Positions 25,450-35,720 of a DNA stretch of 64,000 nucleotides are shown piece by piece. The position numbers and the translations under genes are program-made. Below the pieces are notes generated by a model, which was given only the letters and a program-made list of their open reading frames with translations, ran no database searches and was not told the DNA's origin. Each line of letters begins with the position of its first letter. Within the stretch, counting starts at the first letter, position 1. The DNA is from an uncultured Bacteroidales bacterium (GTDB taxonomy: Bacteria; Bacteroidota; Bacteroidia; Bacteroidales; Paludibacteraceae): positions 1 through 64,000 of the forward strand of contig CACZZL010000003.1 in assembly GCA_902785605.1 (NCBI GenBank), given 5' to 3'.

Positions 25450-26532
25450 ATGAAAAAGATTTTCAGTACACTGATGATGGCACTCGTAGCAGTTGCCATG
25501 ATGGGTCAACAGCCGGTCATCACGTTTGAGAAGACCGAACATGATTTCGGTAAGATTCATGAAGAAGACGGACGTGTGTCTGTTGTGTTTAATTTCAAAA
25601 ACGAAGGTATGGCTCCGCTCGTGCTGAGCAACGTACGTGCGAGTTGCGGTTGCACCACACCGACATGGACCAAAGAGCCGGTAGAGCCGGGTCAGACAGG
25701 CAGCATCACCGTAACGTATAACCCGAACGGTCGTCCGGGTCGTTTCCAAAAGACGGTGACGATCACCTCGAATGCGACGGAGGCTACGACACGTGTGTAT
25801 ATCAAGGGTGAGGTGATTCCGAAACCTGCCAAGCCGGTAAACAAATACACGATTGCAGTCGGAGACATCAACATGAAGACCATGACGCTGGATCTGGGCA
25901 CGATCAAGAAAGGTGAGATCAAGAGCGGCGAGTTGGAGTACGCTAACCTGACGCAGGCTGAGCACAAGGTAGAGTTGGCTACCAACGCGGTATATGAGAA
26001 CTACGTGGTATCGCAGGTAACGCTGGAGAGCCCGAAGGCTAACGAGACGGGTAAGTTCGTGTTCTCGATGAACACGGCCAACACCAAGTTGTACGGTCCG
26101 GTAGAGATCTACGCATTCGTTGTTGTAGACGGCAAGAAAGATATCTCGGACACGTATAAGCTGACCATCAAGGCCAATATCGTGGAAGATTTCAGCAACT
26201 TGACGGTTGAGCAGAAACAGCAGGCTCCGATCATCGAGAGCGCCGCTGAGTACAACGCAGGTAAGGCAGCTGCGGGCAAGACGATCAAGTTCGTATTCCC
26301 GATCAAGAACATCGGTGTGAACCCGTTGGAGATTCGCCGTGCTTATTCGACCGACGACCACATGACCCTCAAAGCACCGAAACCAATCAAGTCGGGTAAG
26401 AAAGGTGCTATCACGGTAGAGATCCATACCCAAGGTCTGAACCCGGGTAGCTACAGCCGTGAGGTGGTGATCATCACCAACGACTACGTGAACCCGATTA
26501 AGAAAGTGAAGATCAACTTCGACGTTGAATGA
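25450..26532 (+). CDS. Secreted DUF1573 protein, tandem Ig-like domains
   Basis: A 360-residue protein with signal peptide (1-19) and a classical DUF1573 domain (about 22-120): FEKTEHDFGKI, VVFNFKNEGMAPLVLSNVRASCGCTTPTW, PGQTGSITVTYNPNGRPGRFQKTVTI. Two further beta-sandwich domains follow, the last ending VVIITNDYVNP. Such ASPM/SPD-2/Hydin-like domains occur in periplasmic and surface proteins of Bacteroidetes; their exact role is unknown. It starts 12 bases after relA/spoT, and its stop overlaps the meaB start (ATGA). Confidence 0.88.
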   Translation: MKKIFSTLMMALVAVAMMGQQPVITFEKTEHDFGKIHEEDGRVSVVFNFKNEGMAPLVLSNVRASCGCTTPTWTKEPVEPGQTGSITVTYNPNGRPGRFQKTVTITSNATEATTRVYIKGEVIPKPAKPVNKYTIAVGDINMKTMTLDLGTIKKGEIKSGELEYANLTQAEHKVELATNAVYENYVVSQVTLESPKANETGKFVFSMNTANTKLYGPVEIYAFVVVDGKKDISDTYKLTIKANIVEDFSNLTVEQKQQAPIIESAAEYNAGKAAAGKTIKFVFPIKNIGVNPLEIRRAYSTDDHMTLKAPKPIKSGKKGAITVEIHTQGLNPGSYSREVVIITNDYVNPIKKVKINFDVE

Positions 26533-27626
26533 TCGAGCATCCGGAAAATAGTGCCGAGTACAAAGGATTGACGGTGAACGCAGGCGTAGAGAACCTGCCT
26601 TCCGTCAATCCGTATGCTACGTTTCGCCGTAAGAAGACGGTGTTAGCCCCTGAAGAGTATTTCGAGGGCATTCGTCGCGGTGATATGACGATTCTCAGTC
26701 AAGCGGTGACGCTGGTTGAGAGCAATTTGCTGGCCGATCAGGAGATTGCACAAAAAGTGATTGAGTTGTGCCTACCCTACGCCGGGAATTCGATTCGTGT
26801 GGGTATCACGGGTGTGCCGGGAGCCGGCAAATCGACGTTCATTGAGGCGCTTGGTATCGAATTGTGCAACAAGGGCAAGAAACTCGCCGTGTTGGCGATT
26901 GACCCGTCGAGCGAACGGAGCAAGGGTTCGATATTAGGTGACAAGACTCGTATGAACGAGTTGTCCGTAAAATCGAATGCGTTCATTCGTCCCAGCCCGA
27001 GTGCGGGTTCGTTAGGCGGTGTGGCGCGTAAGACGCGAGAGACGATTGTGCTATGCGAAGCGGCAGGGTTTGATACGATATTGCTGGAGACGGTGGGTGT
27101 CGGTCAATCCGAGACGGCAGCGCACTCGATGGTGGATTATTTTCTGCTGCTTCAGGTGACGGGAACGGGAGATGAGTTACAAGGCATCAAACGCGGCATC
27201 ATGGAGATGGCAGACGGTATCGCGATCAATAAATGCGACGGAAATAATATAGAACGCGCACGCGTAGCGCGCATAAGCTTCAAGAACGCGTTGGCGCTAT
27301 TCCCGCCTTCCGAGTCAGGTTGGCAACCGGATGCCATCTGCTGTTCGTCGATTGACCACAGCGGCGTGATGGAAGTTTGGCAGAACATCGAAGATTATAT
27401 TACTTTCACCAAGCAGAACGGCTATTTTGACGCACACCGTACGGAGCAGGCCAAGTACTGGATGTACGAGACGATCAATCAGGCATTGCTCGACGGGTTC
27501 TACAAGAACGAGCAGATGGAGCACCAATTGGAAGTAGCCGAACGACAAGTACTGAATAACGAGATCAGCAGTTTTATCGCTGCACACAATTTATTGACTG
27601 CATATGGCAGGAACAACCAAAAATAA
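26529..27626 (+). CDS. meaB: Methylmalonyl-CoA mutase-associated GTPase MeaB
   Basis: P-loop G3E GTPase that guards and reloads the B12 site of methylmalonyl-CoA mutase, the enzyme whose small subunit is encoded at 202-2130. The 365 residues contain Walker A GVPGAGKS (95-102), DPSSERSKGSILGDKTRM, SPSAGSLGGVARKT, ETVGVGQSE and the NKCDG nucleotide-specificity motif. It overlaps DUF1573 by four bases and dnaB by 23 bases, so it is translated from the relA/spoT transcript and not with the mutase genes. Confidence 0.95.
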   Translation: MIEHPENSAEYKGLTVNAGVENLPSVNPYATFRRKKTVLAPEEYFEGIRRGDMTILSQAVTLVESNLLADQEIAQKVIELCLPYAGNSIRVGITGVPGAGKSTFIEALGIELCNKGKKLAVLAIDPSSERSKGSILGDKTRMNELSVKSNAFIRPSPSAGSLGGVARKTRETIVLCEAAGFDTILLETVGVGQSETAAHSMVDYFLLLQVTGTGDELQGIKRGIMEMADGIAINKCDGNNIERARVARISFKNALALFPPSESGWQPDAICCSSIDHSGVMEVWQNIEDYITFTKQNGYFDAHRTEQAKYWMYETINQALLDGFYKNEQMEHQLEVAERQVLNNEISSFIAAHNLLTAYGRNNQK

Positions 27627-29181
27627 CAAACGCACGCCAGCAACGACCATCATCAAGGTCGGCGCTAACGATATGGGTAAGTTACCCCCGCAGGCACAGG
27701 AGTTGGAAGACTCGGTGTTGGGTGCGTTGATGATTGAGAAAGAAGCCTACGGAATGGTAGCGGATCTGTTACGTCCGGAGGTGTTCTATAAGGACCAGAA
27801 CCGCGTCATCTACGAGGCGATCCGTGAGTTGGCCTCGAAAGATCAGCCGATTGATGTGATGACGGTGGGCGAGAAACTGCGCAGCCTGGGTACACTGGAG
27901 AAAGCCGGAGGTGCGGTTTATCTGGCCGAATTGAGTCGTCGTGTCGCTTCGGCAGCTCACTTGCGATATCACGCGGAGATCATTGCCAAGAAAGCGACCG
28001 CGCGTGATCTGATTGCCATGGCGGCACAGATCGAGGAGAAGGGATTTGACGAGACGCAGGACATAGACGAGTTGATGCAAGAGGCGGAGGCCGGTATCTT
28101 CGAGATCAGCCAACGGAGCCAGAAGAGGGACGTGACGCAGATTGACCCGGTGATTGAAGAGGCTTTTGCCCGTATGGAGAAAGCCTCGAAGAACACGGGT
28201 TCGATCAGTGGTATCCCGTCAGGTTTCACGGCCTTGGACAAGATCACGTCAGGTTGGCAGACACCGGACCTCATTATTATCGCAGCTCGTCCGGCGATGG
28301 GTAAGACGGCTTTTGTGCTGTCGATGGCGAAGAATATCGCGGTTGATCGCAATATACCGGTGGCTATCTTCTCGCTGGAGATGAGTAATGTACAGCTCGT
28401 TAACCGTTTGATTATGAACGTGTGCGAGTTGGAAGGTGACCGTATCAAGACGGGTAAGATGAGTCAGGAAGAGACACGGCGGTTGAATACGAAGATCAAC
28501 GTGATGAAGGGTAAACCGCTGTATCTGGACGACACGCCTTCGTTGTCGATCTTTGAGTTACGTTCGAAGGCGCGTAAGCTCGTGCGCGAGCACAATGTGC
28601 GCATGATTATCATCGATTACCTGCAGCTAATGAACGCGCAGGGATCGAGTTTCGGCAGCCGTGAGCAGGAGGTGAGTATCATCTCGCGCAGCCTGAAGGC
28701 GCTGGCGAAGGAGTTGGATATACCGATCATAGCGCTGTCGCAGTTGAACCGTGGTGTAGAGAACCGTCCGGGCGTGGAAGGCAAGACTCCGCAGTTGAGT
28801 GACTTGCGAGAGTCGGGAGCAATTGAGCAAGATGCCGATATGGTTTGTTTCATTCACCGACCGGAATATTACCACTTGTACAACGACGACAAGACGGGTA
28901 AGGACTTGCGCGGTCTGGCACAGATCATTGTGGCGAAACACCGTAATGGTGCGACGGATAGTATCTGGTTGCGGTTCCGTGGCAAGTACGCCAAGTTCCA
29001 GAATGAGGACGAGGCAATTGATCCGAATGAGTTGGACTCGATTCCGGTAGGCACGGAGAGTGTATCGATTCAGTCGAGCATCAACAATAACCAACAAGCC
29101 TACTCGTTCGGGCAGCAGATGAATCCCAACGGGGTGAGTATGAACAGTATGGGAGAAGACTATAGTCAATATCAGTTATAG
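27604..29181 (+). CDS. dnaB: Replicative DNA helicase DnaB
   Basis: The hexameric helicase of the replication fork. The 525 residues show the N-terminal DnaB domain (PPQAQELEDSVLGALM, about 28-43), a linker, and the RecA-like ATPase with ARPAMGKTAF (Walker A), SLEMSNVQLVNRL, IIIDYLQLM (Walker B) and SQLNRGVENR. No intein insertion is present. The start at 27604 overlaps meaB by 23 bases. Confidence 0.97.
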   Translation: MAGTTKNNKRTPATTIIKVGANDMGKLPPQAQELEDSVLGALMIEKEAYGMVADLLRPEVFYKDQNRVIYEAIRELASKDQPIDVMTVGEKLRSLGTLEKAGGAVYLAELSRRVASAAHLRYHAEIIAKKATARDLIAMAAQIEEKGFDETQDIDELMQEAEAGIFEISQRSQKRDVTQIDPVIEEAFARMEKASKNTGSISGIPSGFTALDKITSGWQTPDLIIIAARPAMGKTAFVLSMAKNIAVDRNIPVAIFSLEMSNVQLVNRLIMNVCELEGDRIKTGKMSQEETRRLNTKINVMKGKPLYLDDTPSLSIFELRSKARKLVREHNVRMIIIDYLQLMNAQGSSFGSREQEVSIISRSLKALAKELDIPIIALSQLNRGVENRPGVEGKTPQLSDLRESGAIEQDADMVCFIHRPEYYHLYNDDKTGKDLRGLAQIIVAKHRNGATDSIWLRFRGKYAKFQNEDEAIDPNELDSIPVGTESVSIQSSINNNQQAYSFGQQMNPNGVSMNSMGEDYSQYQL

Positions 29182-29210
29182 TTGAAAGTTGAAAGTTTAA
29201 AGTTTATAGA
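29182..29210. repeat. GTTGAAAGTTTAAAG short-word tract before asnS
   Basis: Repeats of AGTTGAAAGTTTAAAGTTT fill the gap between the dnaB stop and the asnS start (29215). Confidence 0.65.
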
Positions 29211-29214
29211 TATA

Positions 29215-30612
29215 ATGCAAAGAACAGTAATTATAGACGCATTGAAGCGTACGGATTTTGGAGCTGTGATCAATGTGCGTGGATGGGTACGTAGCCGTCG
29301 TGGCAACAAGAATGTTTCGTTCATTGCCCTCAACGACGGTTCGACCATTAAGAACATCCAGATCGTAGTGGACCTGGAGAAGTTTGACGAGGAGCGTCTC
29401 AAACCCGTGACGACGGGTTCATGTATCTCAGCGACGGGTATTCTGGTAGAGAGTCAGGGTGCAGGTCAAGCCGTGGAGATTCAGTTGACGGAGTTGGAGG
29501 TGTACGGCACCGCTGATCCTGAGAAGTATCCGCTGCAGAAGAAGGGATTGAGTATGGAGTTTTTGCGCACGGTAGCGCATTTGCGTCCACGTACGAACAC
29601 GTTCGGCGCTGTGTTCCGTATTCGTCACAACATGGCGATGGCCATTCACACCTATTTCCACGAGCACGGTTATTTCTATTTCCACACGCCGCTTATTACG
29701 GCCAGTGACTGTGAGGGAGCCGGTCAGATGTTCCAAGTAACCACGAAGAACCTGTATAACCTCAAGTACGACGAGAACGGTCAGATTGATTATAGCGACG
29801 ATTTCTTCGGCAAGCAGGCCGCGCTGACGGTGAGCGGTCAGTTGGAAGGTGAATTGGGCGCGATGGCGTTGGGTAAGATCTACACGTTCGGTCCAACCTT
29901 CCGCGCCGAGAACAGTAACACGCCGCGTCACTTGGCAGAGTTCTGGATGATTGAGCCGGAAGTGGCATTTATTCAGAAAGACGAGCTGATGGATTTGGAG
30001 GAGGACTTTATTAAGTTCTGCGTACGCTGGGCATTGGAGCACTGTATGGACGATCTGGAGTTCCTCAATCAGTTTGTAGACAAGGGATTGATTGAGCGTC
30101 TGAAGAGCGTCGTAGACACGGAGTTCGTTCGTCTGCCGTATACCGAGGGTGTTAACATTCTTCAGGAGGCAATCAAGAACGGCAAGAAGTTCGAGTTCCC
30201 CTGCAACTGGGGCGACGACTTGGCCTCGGAGCACGAGCGTTATCTGGTAGAGGAGCATTTCGGCAAGCCGGTTATCATGACCGATTATCCGAAGGATATC
30301 AAGGCGTTCTACATGAAGATCAACGAAGACGGCAAGACCGTACAAGGCACAGATGTGCTGTTCCCGCAGATCGGTGAGATCATTGGCGGTAGTGTGCGCG
30401 AGGAGAGTCTGGATCTGCTCAACGAGGAGATTGAGCGTCGTCACATCCCGATGAAGGACATGTGGTGGTATCTGGATACGCGTCGTTTCGGTAGCGCTCC
30501 GCATGCCGGCTTCGGTCTGGGCTTCGAGCGTCTGATGCTGTTTGTGACAGGTATGCAGAACATCCGTGACGTGATTCCGTTCCCGAGAACGCCGAAGACA
30601 GCGGAGTTCTGA
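29215..30612 (+). CDS. asnS: Asparaginyl-tRNA synthetase
   Basis: Class IIb enzyme charging tRNA-Asn. From [11 protein letters not shown] (29215) it has 465 residues. An earlier in-frame ATG at 29182 lies in repeat sequence and is disfavoured. The OB-fold domain (about 10-110; [23 protein letters not shown]) is followed by the catalytic core: motif 1 around [17 protein letters not shown], motif 2 [25 protein letters not shown], and motif 3 [15 protein letters not shown]. It probably shares the relA/spoT-dnaB transcript. Confidence 0.95.
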   Translation: MQRTVIIDALKRTDFGAVINVRGWVRSRRGNKNVSFIALNDGSTIKNIQIVVDLEKFDEERLKPVTTGSCISATGILVESQGAGQAVEIQLTELEVYGTADPEKYPLQKKGLSMEFLRTVAHLRPRTNTFGAVFRIRHNMAMAIHTYFHEHGYFYFHTPLITASDCEGAGQMFQVTTKNLYNLKYDENGQIDYSDDFFGKQAALTVSGQLEGELGAMALGKIYTFGPTFRAENSNTPRHLAEFWMIEPEVAFIQKDELMDLEEDFIKFCVRWALEHCMDDLEFLNQFVDKGLIERLKSVVDTEFVRLPYTEGVNILQEAIKNGKKFEFPCNWGDDLASEHERYLVEEHFGKPVIMTDYPKDIKAFYMKINEDGKTVQGTDVLFPQIGEIIGGSVREESLDLLNEEIERRHIPMKDMWWYLDTRRFGSAPHAGFGLGFERLMLFVTGMQNIRDVIPFPRTPKTAEF

Positions 30613-30615
30613 TAA

Positions 30616-30646
30616 TGGCAAAAGGCTAAAGGTTAAAGGCTAAAGC
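30616..30646. repeat. GGCTAAAGGTTAAAGG tract after asnS
   Basis: Four words of the GGCKAAAGG type directly follow the asnS stop. No stem-loop terminator is seen before the next gene. Confidence 0.65.
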
Positions 30647-30686
30647 AAAAATTAACTATCATAAAAAACACTAACAAACAATCGTT

Positions 30687-33600
30687 ATGAGAAACAAACT
30701 CTTTACACTGATGGCTGTGCTGATGGTCGCTGTAACGGCTTGGGCGCAGACATCACTCAAGGGTCGCGTTATCGATGAGGCTACGCAGCAACCAGTGGTA
30801 GGCGCAAAGATAACACTCGCGAACCAAAACATCTCCACGACGACCAACGCAGCTGGTGAGTTCTCCCTACTCTACCTGGAAGCGATGGACGAGGAGGTGC
30901 TCATCGAGGCAGAAGGTTACATGGCCGCGTTGGAATTGGTGAACCTCAAGGACAACCAAGCCAACCAACTGGATGCGATTCGTCTGCAGCAGAACATTGT
31001 TTCGCAAGCGCAGGACGAGATTCTTCTGAACCTGACGGAAGAGGAGATGAGCGATGACGAAGGTCGTTCGCAAGCGCAAGCTTCGTCGTCTTCCGCATCG
31101 ACGGACGTGTTCAATTCGAACACCTCTTTCGCATGGTCAACCGCTCGCTACCGCAATCGTGGTTATCAGTCTTATGCTGAGAGCTATTACATTGAGGGTC
31201 TGAGCTTTAACTCGGCAGAGCGTGGTCAGTTCAATTACTCGGCTATGGGTGGTTTGAATGATGCGAGCCGCTACAAAGAGGTGGTTAACCCGATTGAGGC
31301 GACGAACTTCTCGTTTGGCGGTTTTGGTCAATCGACCAATTACCTGATGGGTGCGAGCCGTTATGCACAAGGCTGGAAAGTAGGTGCTGCGGGTACGAAC
31401 CGTAATTACAAAGCGCGTGTGAACGCTACGTATGCGAGCGGTATTCTGCCGAACGGCTGGGCGTTTATCGGTCAGTTGGCATACCGCTTTTCGCCGTATG
31501 TGGACAACAAAGGTATCATCGGTGAAGGTATCAAGTACTACTCGCTGGGTTACTTCTTCTCGGCTGAGAAAGTATGGGACAATGCCCGTTTGAAATTGAT
31601 CACCTTCGGTGCTCCGACCGAGCGCGGTCAGAACGCTGCTGTGACGCAAGAGGTGTATGACTTGACGGGTAGCAATAACTACAACCCGTACTGGGGTTAT
31701 CAGGACGGCAAGGTTCGTAACTCGCGTATTGTCAAGTCGTATGACCCGACGGTGATTGCAGCGTACGAGCATAAGTTCAACGAGCGCCACTGGTTAAAAG
31801 TAGCTGTGGGTTATCACTACTCGTGGTACTCCAACTCGGCGTTGACGTTCTACAACGCTCCCGATCCTCGTCCGGACTATTACCGCAACCTGCCTTCGTT
31901 CCTGTGGGACGGTCAGATTGCCAACCCGAACAACGAGACTTCGGCAGAGCAGCTGTTTGATGACAACGGCACACACTATCCTTGGGGTCTGTTCATCGGT
32001 GAGGACATGAAGGGTAACAGCCTCGGTTCCGGATTTATCAGTGACGATGGTTACCTGGTAGGTCCGTCGGTTGACAAGACACAATACAACACGCTGGTTA
32101 ACCTCTGGAAGAACAGAGATAACAAGACCACGCAGATCAATTGGGATAATCTGTATGCAGCCAACTTGGCGAATAACCTGACCGATCCGACGGGTTCAGC
32201 ACGTTATATCGTAGAGCGCCGTCATAATGATATCCAGGAATTGAGCGCGTCTGCTAACTACGTGAACACTTCGCACGACCACCTCAAGATGACGGTCGGT
32301 CTGGAGTATAAGCACTCGCAAGGTATTCATTATAAGACTGTTGACGACCTGCTTGGCGGTAACCAGTGGATTGATATTGATGCATTCGCAGACCGCGACA
32401 TCAAGGAGTTGGCTACCAACAGCGGTTTCACGCAGGAGGACATCAAGAACGTACGCAAGAACGAGATTGCCGATGACTACAACACGATGATCAAGGCGGA
32501 CGGTCGTCATTTCGGTTACGACTACCGCATCAATATGGAGAAGGCCAATGTATGGTTCCAGAACGAGTGGACGTTCAACGAAGTGGATTTGTACTACGCG
32601 CTCCAGCTCAACTACTCGGCTATGCAGCGTACGACCAACATGCTGAACGGCCGTGCATGGTACCTGACCAAGATCGCAGATGAGGTGTCGAACAGCAACT
32701 CGTGGATTTACTACGGTAAGAGTGCCTACAACCAGATCAAAGCGTTGGAGAAATCCGGGCAGCTGAAAGCCGGTACGACCTATGTCGGTGAGGCTCACCA
32801 ATTCTTGGATCCGGCGTTCAAGCTCGGTTTGAACTACAAGATAAACGGTCGTAACCACTTGAAGTTGAACGCATTGGCAGAGACTCGTGCTCCGTATGCG
32901 CGTGATGCTTATATCTCGCAACGTGTACATGACGCGGTAGTTAGCAATATCTACACGCACGACAATGCGAAGAACCTTGTGGATTTCTATGCCGCCAGTG
33001 AGAAGATCGCAGGTGCTGACCTTACGTATGAGTTCAACTACCCGATCGTTCGCGGTCGTGTGACGGGCTTCTTCACCCAGACTTGGAACGGCACGGAACT
33101 CAACGGCTACTACGATGACGAGGCTCGTACGTTCGTTAACCAGGCGATGACCGGTATTGACAAACGTTATATGGGTATCGAGGCTGCTTTGGCCGTTAAG
33201 ATGGGTACTTACTTCACTTTGACGGGTGTTACTTCGGTAGGCGACTACCGCTACACGAGCGACGCTATCGCTGTCAGCTCGGCTGAGAACGGTATGCCGA
33301 TGACTCAGGATCTGGCGACAGGTAAACTCGTGTTCGAGACGCGCGACAAAGTGCTGTTGAAAGGTCTGAAACTGTCGACAGGTCCGCAAGTGAACGCCAG
33401 CTTGAAGTTGTCGTTCTTCCACCCGAAGATGTGGTTCGCTGACGTGACAGTCAGTTACCATGACTGGAACTACCTGAGCGTAGCTCCGAGCCGTCGTATG
33501 CAAGGTCTGTACACCGGCCGTCGTTTGGACGGAACCGCAGTGAACGGTTGGTTCGGTGACACGTATGCGAATGCTATTCAGACAACGGACAACATGCCGT

Positions 33601-34004
33601 TGGATGTAACGTTTGACGCAGACGGTAATGCAACGTACAACAACGCCGTACTGGATGAGAACGGTGTTCCGGTTCTCAAGTATCCGTATAACATCATGAC
33701 CATGCAAGAGAGTTTGGCGGCTACGAATCCGCTGAACCGCTTCCTGATTGATGCGTCGGTAGGTAAGCTCATTTATTTGCCGAACCGTCAATCTGTTTCC
33801 ATCAACCTGAGTGTGACCAACCTGACCAACAACACCCACTTCAAGACCGGCGGTTACCAGCAGGCTCGTCTGCCGCGCGCGGTACGTCAGGGTGAGAAAG
33901 ACTATCAGAACTCGGTCATCACGGCTAACGCATGGAAATATCCGTCCAAGTACTACTACGCTTGGGGTGTAAACTTCTTCTTATCAGTAACTTATAAATT
34001 CTAA
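30687..34004 (+). CDS. TonB-dependent receptor-like outer-membrane protein
   Basis: A 1105-residue protein with signal peptide (1-20) and a CarboxypepD_reg-like beta-sandwich (about 23-110; LKGRVIDEATQQPVVGAKITL, TTTNAAGEFSL). A Ser-rich acidic linker follows (about 120-150), then a reduced plug-like part (YRNRGYQSYAESYYIEGLSFN, resembling the SRG/F-type plug in which a short protein name motif is followed by the ring) and a large barrel rich in alternating aromatic strands. The protein ends in VTYKF, an outer-membrane C-terminal signal. It probably imports or binds a ligand at the cell surface. The DUF5689 lipoprotein gene follows six bases later, a SusCD-like arrangement. A clear TonB box was not identified. 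Confidence 0.85.
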   Translation: MRNKLFTLMAVLMVAVTAWAQTSLKGRVIDEATQQPVVGAKITLANQNISTTTNAAGEFSLLYLEAMDEEVLIEAEGYMAALELVNLKDNQANQLDAIRLQQNIVSQAQDEILLNLTEEEMSDDEGRSQAQASSSSASTDVFNSNTSFAWSTARYRNRGYQSYAESYYIEGLSFNSAERGQFNYSAMGGLNDASRYKEVVNPIEATNFSFGGFGQSTNYLMGASRYAQGWKVGAAGTNRNYKARVNATYASGILPNGWAFIGQLAYRFSPYVDNKGIIGEGIKYYSLGYFFSAEKVWDNARLKLITFGAPTERGQNAAVTQEVYDLTGSNNYNPYWGYQDGKVRNSRIVKSYDPTVIAAYEHKFNERHWLKVAVGYHYSWYSNSALTFYNAPDPRPDYYRNLPSFLWDGQIANPNNETSAEQLFDDNGTHYPWGLFIGEDMKGNSLGSGFISDDGYLVGPSVDKTQYNTLVNLWKNRDNKTTQINWDNLYAANLANNLTDPTGSARYIVERRHNDIQELSASANYVNTSHDHLKMTVGLEYKHSQGIHYKTVDDLLGGNQWIDIDAFADRDIKELATNSGFTQEDIKNVRKNEIADDYNTMIKADGRHFGYDYRINMEKANVWFQNEWTFNEVDLYYALQLNYSAMQRTTNMLNGRAWYLTKIADEVSNSNSWIYYGKSAYNQIKALEKSGQLKAGTTYVGEAHQFLDPAFKLGLNYKINGRNHLKLNALAETRAPYARDAYISQRVHDAVVSNIYTHDNAKNLVDFYAASEKIAGADLTYEFNYPIVRGRVTGFFTQTWNGTELNGYYDDEARTFVNQAMTGIDKRYMGIEAALAVKMGTYFTLTGVTSVGDYRYTSDAIAVSSAENGMPMTQDLATGKLVFETRDKVLLKGLKLSTGPQVNASLKLSFFHPKMWFADVTVSYHDWNYLSVAPSRRMQGLYTGRRLDGTAVNGWFGDTYANAIQTTDNMPLDVTFDADGNATYNNAVLDENGVPVLKYPYNIMTMQESLAATNPLNRFLIDASVGKLIYLPNRQSVSINLSVTNLTNNTHFKTGGYQQARLPRAVRQGEKDYQNSVITANAWKYPSKYYYAWGVNFFLSVTYKF

Positions 34005-34010
34005 GCAAAT

Positions 34011-35231
34011 ATGAAGACAAGTAAATATTTATCGTACATTGTACTTAGTACCTTCGTACTTGCATTGGTATCTTGTGAACCGCGCGCATTGACGGACAAG
34101 GATGTGTTCACCGACGAGTCTTCGCTGGATCAGATTCTGGCAGAGGAGAACCCTGTTCACGGATACAAGATCTATACGCTCAACGAGTTCCTCGATGCGT
34201 TCATGACCGAGGCCGGTTCGTATGTAAGCGACACGACCCCGTATCGTGAGCGTTCGCATGACGCAGTACATGATCTGTATATGTACTCGGTGGATACCAT
34301 CAAGGAGGATACGCTGGGTATCTATATCCGCGGCCGTATCTGCACGGACGACTATGCCGGTAACTTCTACAAGGCCATGGTTATCCAGCAGGTAGTCAAC
34401 GGTGAGCAGCAGAACCTTCGTATCTCGGCGGACCTCGGTTCGTGCGGCGGTATGTTCCATATGGGTCAGGAGATTCTGATTCGTTGTAACGGTCTGGCCG
34501 TAGGTCGCTATGCGAACCAGCCGCAGTTGTGCGTTCCTTCGTACAACAACAACATCTATGCGATGAACGCTTCGCAGAAGGTAGGTTGGTGTCCGGGTCG
34601 TATCAACGAGACGCGTTTCATTCGCGCAACCCGTATGTTGGGTACTCCGGATGTGAGCAAGCTCAAATACGACACCGTGACCTTGGAAACGCTGTACAGC
34701 CAGATTGATCTCAAGCCGGCAGCAACCGCTGAGGGTATGGACAAAGTGCGCAAAGCAGACGGTCGTTTGGTGGTTATCCGCGACGTACACTTCACCGGTC
34801 AGTTTGACGACAACGGCACACTCGCCAAGTGCGACACGTTACACCCGGATTCATCGTCCAACGCGAATGTGTTCGCTCCGACAACCAATAACATCGGTTA
34901 TCCGCAAAGCCGCGTGCTGCAAGATCAGGGTTCAAAGAAGATCATGTGCTCTTGCTCCGAGTACGCTAAGTTCGCGTACTATTATCTGCCTGGCGCAGAC
35001 CGCCACGGTGTAGCTAACTGCGCTAACTACGAAGGCGACGTGACCGGTATCTTAGGTTGGTACTTGGATAAGGCTTCTGACCTGGCACAAGATAAATTGG
35101 ACGGCTACGAGTGGTCTGTTACTCCGCGTGGTATTCCGGGCATCGGTGTCAATGACATCAAAATGTACTGGCAGGGTGATTTCGACGAGCCGTGGGTTCC
35201 GAAAGAGTTTAACCCGAACGATTATCAATAA
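34011..35231 (+). CDS. DUF5689 surface lipoprotein
   Basis: A 406-residue lipoprotein with lipobox LVSC (Cys22). The body contains a DUF5689-like region (about 50-160 and repeated about 230-330; LGIYIRGRICTDDYAGNFYKAMVIQ and GMFHMGQEILIRCNGLAVGRYANQPQLCVPS). These are OB-fold-like beta domains found next to TonB-dependent receptors in Bacteroidetes. It is likely the surface partner of the 30687 receptor; the ligand is unknown. Confidence 0.85.
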   Translation: MKTSKYLSYIVLSTFVLALVSCEPRALTDKDVFTDESSLDQILAEENPVHGYKIYTLNEFLDAFMTEAGSYVSDTTPYRERSHDAVHDLYMYSVDTIKEDTLGIYIRGRICTDDYAGNFYKAMVIQQVVNGEQQNLRISADLGSCGGMFHMGQEILIRCNGLAVGRYANQPQLCVPSYNNNIYAMNASQKVGWCPGRINETRFIRATRMLGTPDVSKLKYDTVTLETLYSQIDLKPAATAEGMDKVRKADGRLVVIRDVHFTGQFDDNGTLAKCDTLHPDSSSNANVFAPTTNNIGYPQSRVLQDQGSKKIMCSCSEYAKFAYYYLPGADRHGVANCANYEGDVTGILGWYLDKASDLAQDKLDGYEWSVTPRGIPGIGVNDIKMYWQGDFDEPWVPKEFNPNDYQ

Positions 35232-35234
35232 TCG

Positions 35235-35720
35235 ATGAATTGGCTGGACGCACTTATTCTGCTGCCGCTAATCGTAGGCCTTGTACGAGGTCTGATGCGT
35301 GGATTCATCTCCGAGGTCATCGCCATTGTGGTGGTGATTCTCGGAGTGATCGGCGCACGTTTTGCCGCTCCGCCGTTGTCCAACTGGCTGCTACTGCATA
35401 ATACCGATTGGCCGCAAGGAGTGTGTGACGTGATAGCCTATACGCTTGTTTTTCTGCTCATTGCCGTACTGCTGACGATAGTAGCAAGGAAACTGAACAA
35501 ATCGATGAATAAGATTCATCTGGGATGGGCGAATCGTATTTTAGGCGGTCTGTTCGGTATGTGCAAGTACGGGTTGATCGTGCTGGTGGTTGTATTTGTG
35601 ATGGATCGCACGAACGATGCCTATCATTGGCTGGATGATGCGACTGTAGTACAGACATCCAAACTCTACCCTTTCATGGTGCATATAACGGATGCGATAC
35701 TATCTTTCTCTGGGCAGTAA
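35235..35720 (+). CDS. CvpA family membrane protein
   Basis: A 161-residue inner-membrane protein with four hydrophobic helices. The CvpA pattern LDALILLPLIVGLVRGLMRGFISEV is at the N-terminus, and NRILGGLFGMCKYGLIVLVVVFVMD follows. In Enterobacteria CvpA is linked to colicin V production and bile tolerance; the molecular role is unknown. It starts three bases after the DUF5689 gene and overlaps folK by 29 bases. Confidence 0.88.
   Translation: MNWLDALILLPLIVGLVRGLMRGFISEVIAIVVVILGVIGARFAAPPLSNWLLLHNTDWPQGVCDVIAYTLVFLLIAVLLTIVARKLNKSMNKIHLGWANRILGGLFGMCKYGLIVLVVVFVMDRTNDAYHWLDDATVVQTSKLYPFMVHITDAILSFSGQ

Noticed and set aside
32196..33839. 547-codon frame antisense to the TonB-receptor-like gene
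   Set aside because: No motif and no start context; shadow of a long gene.
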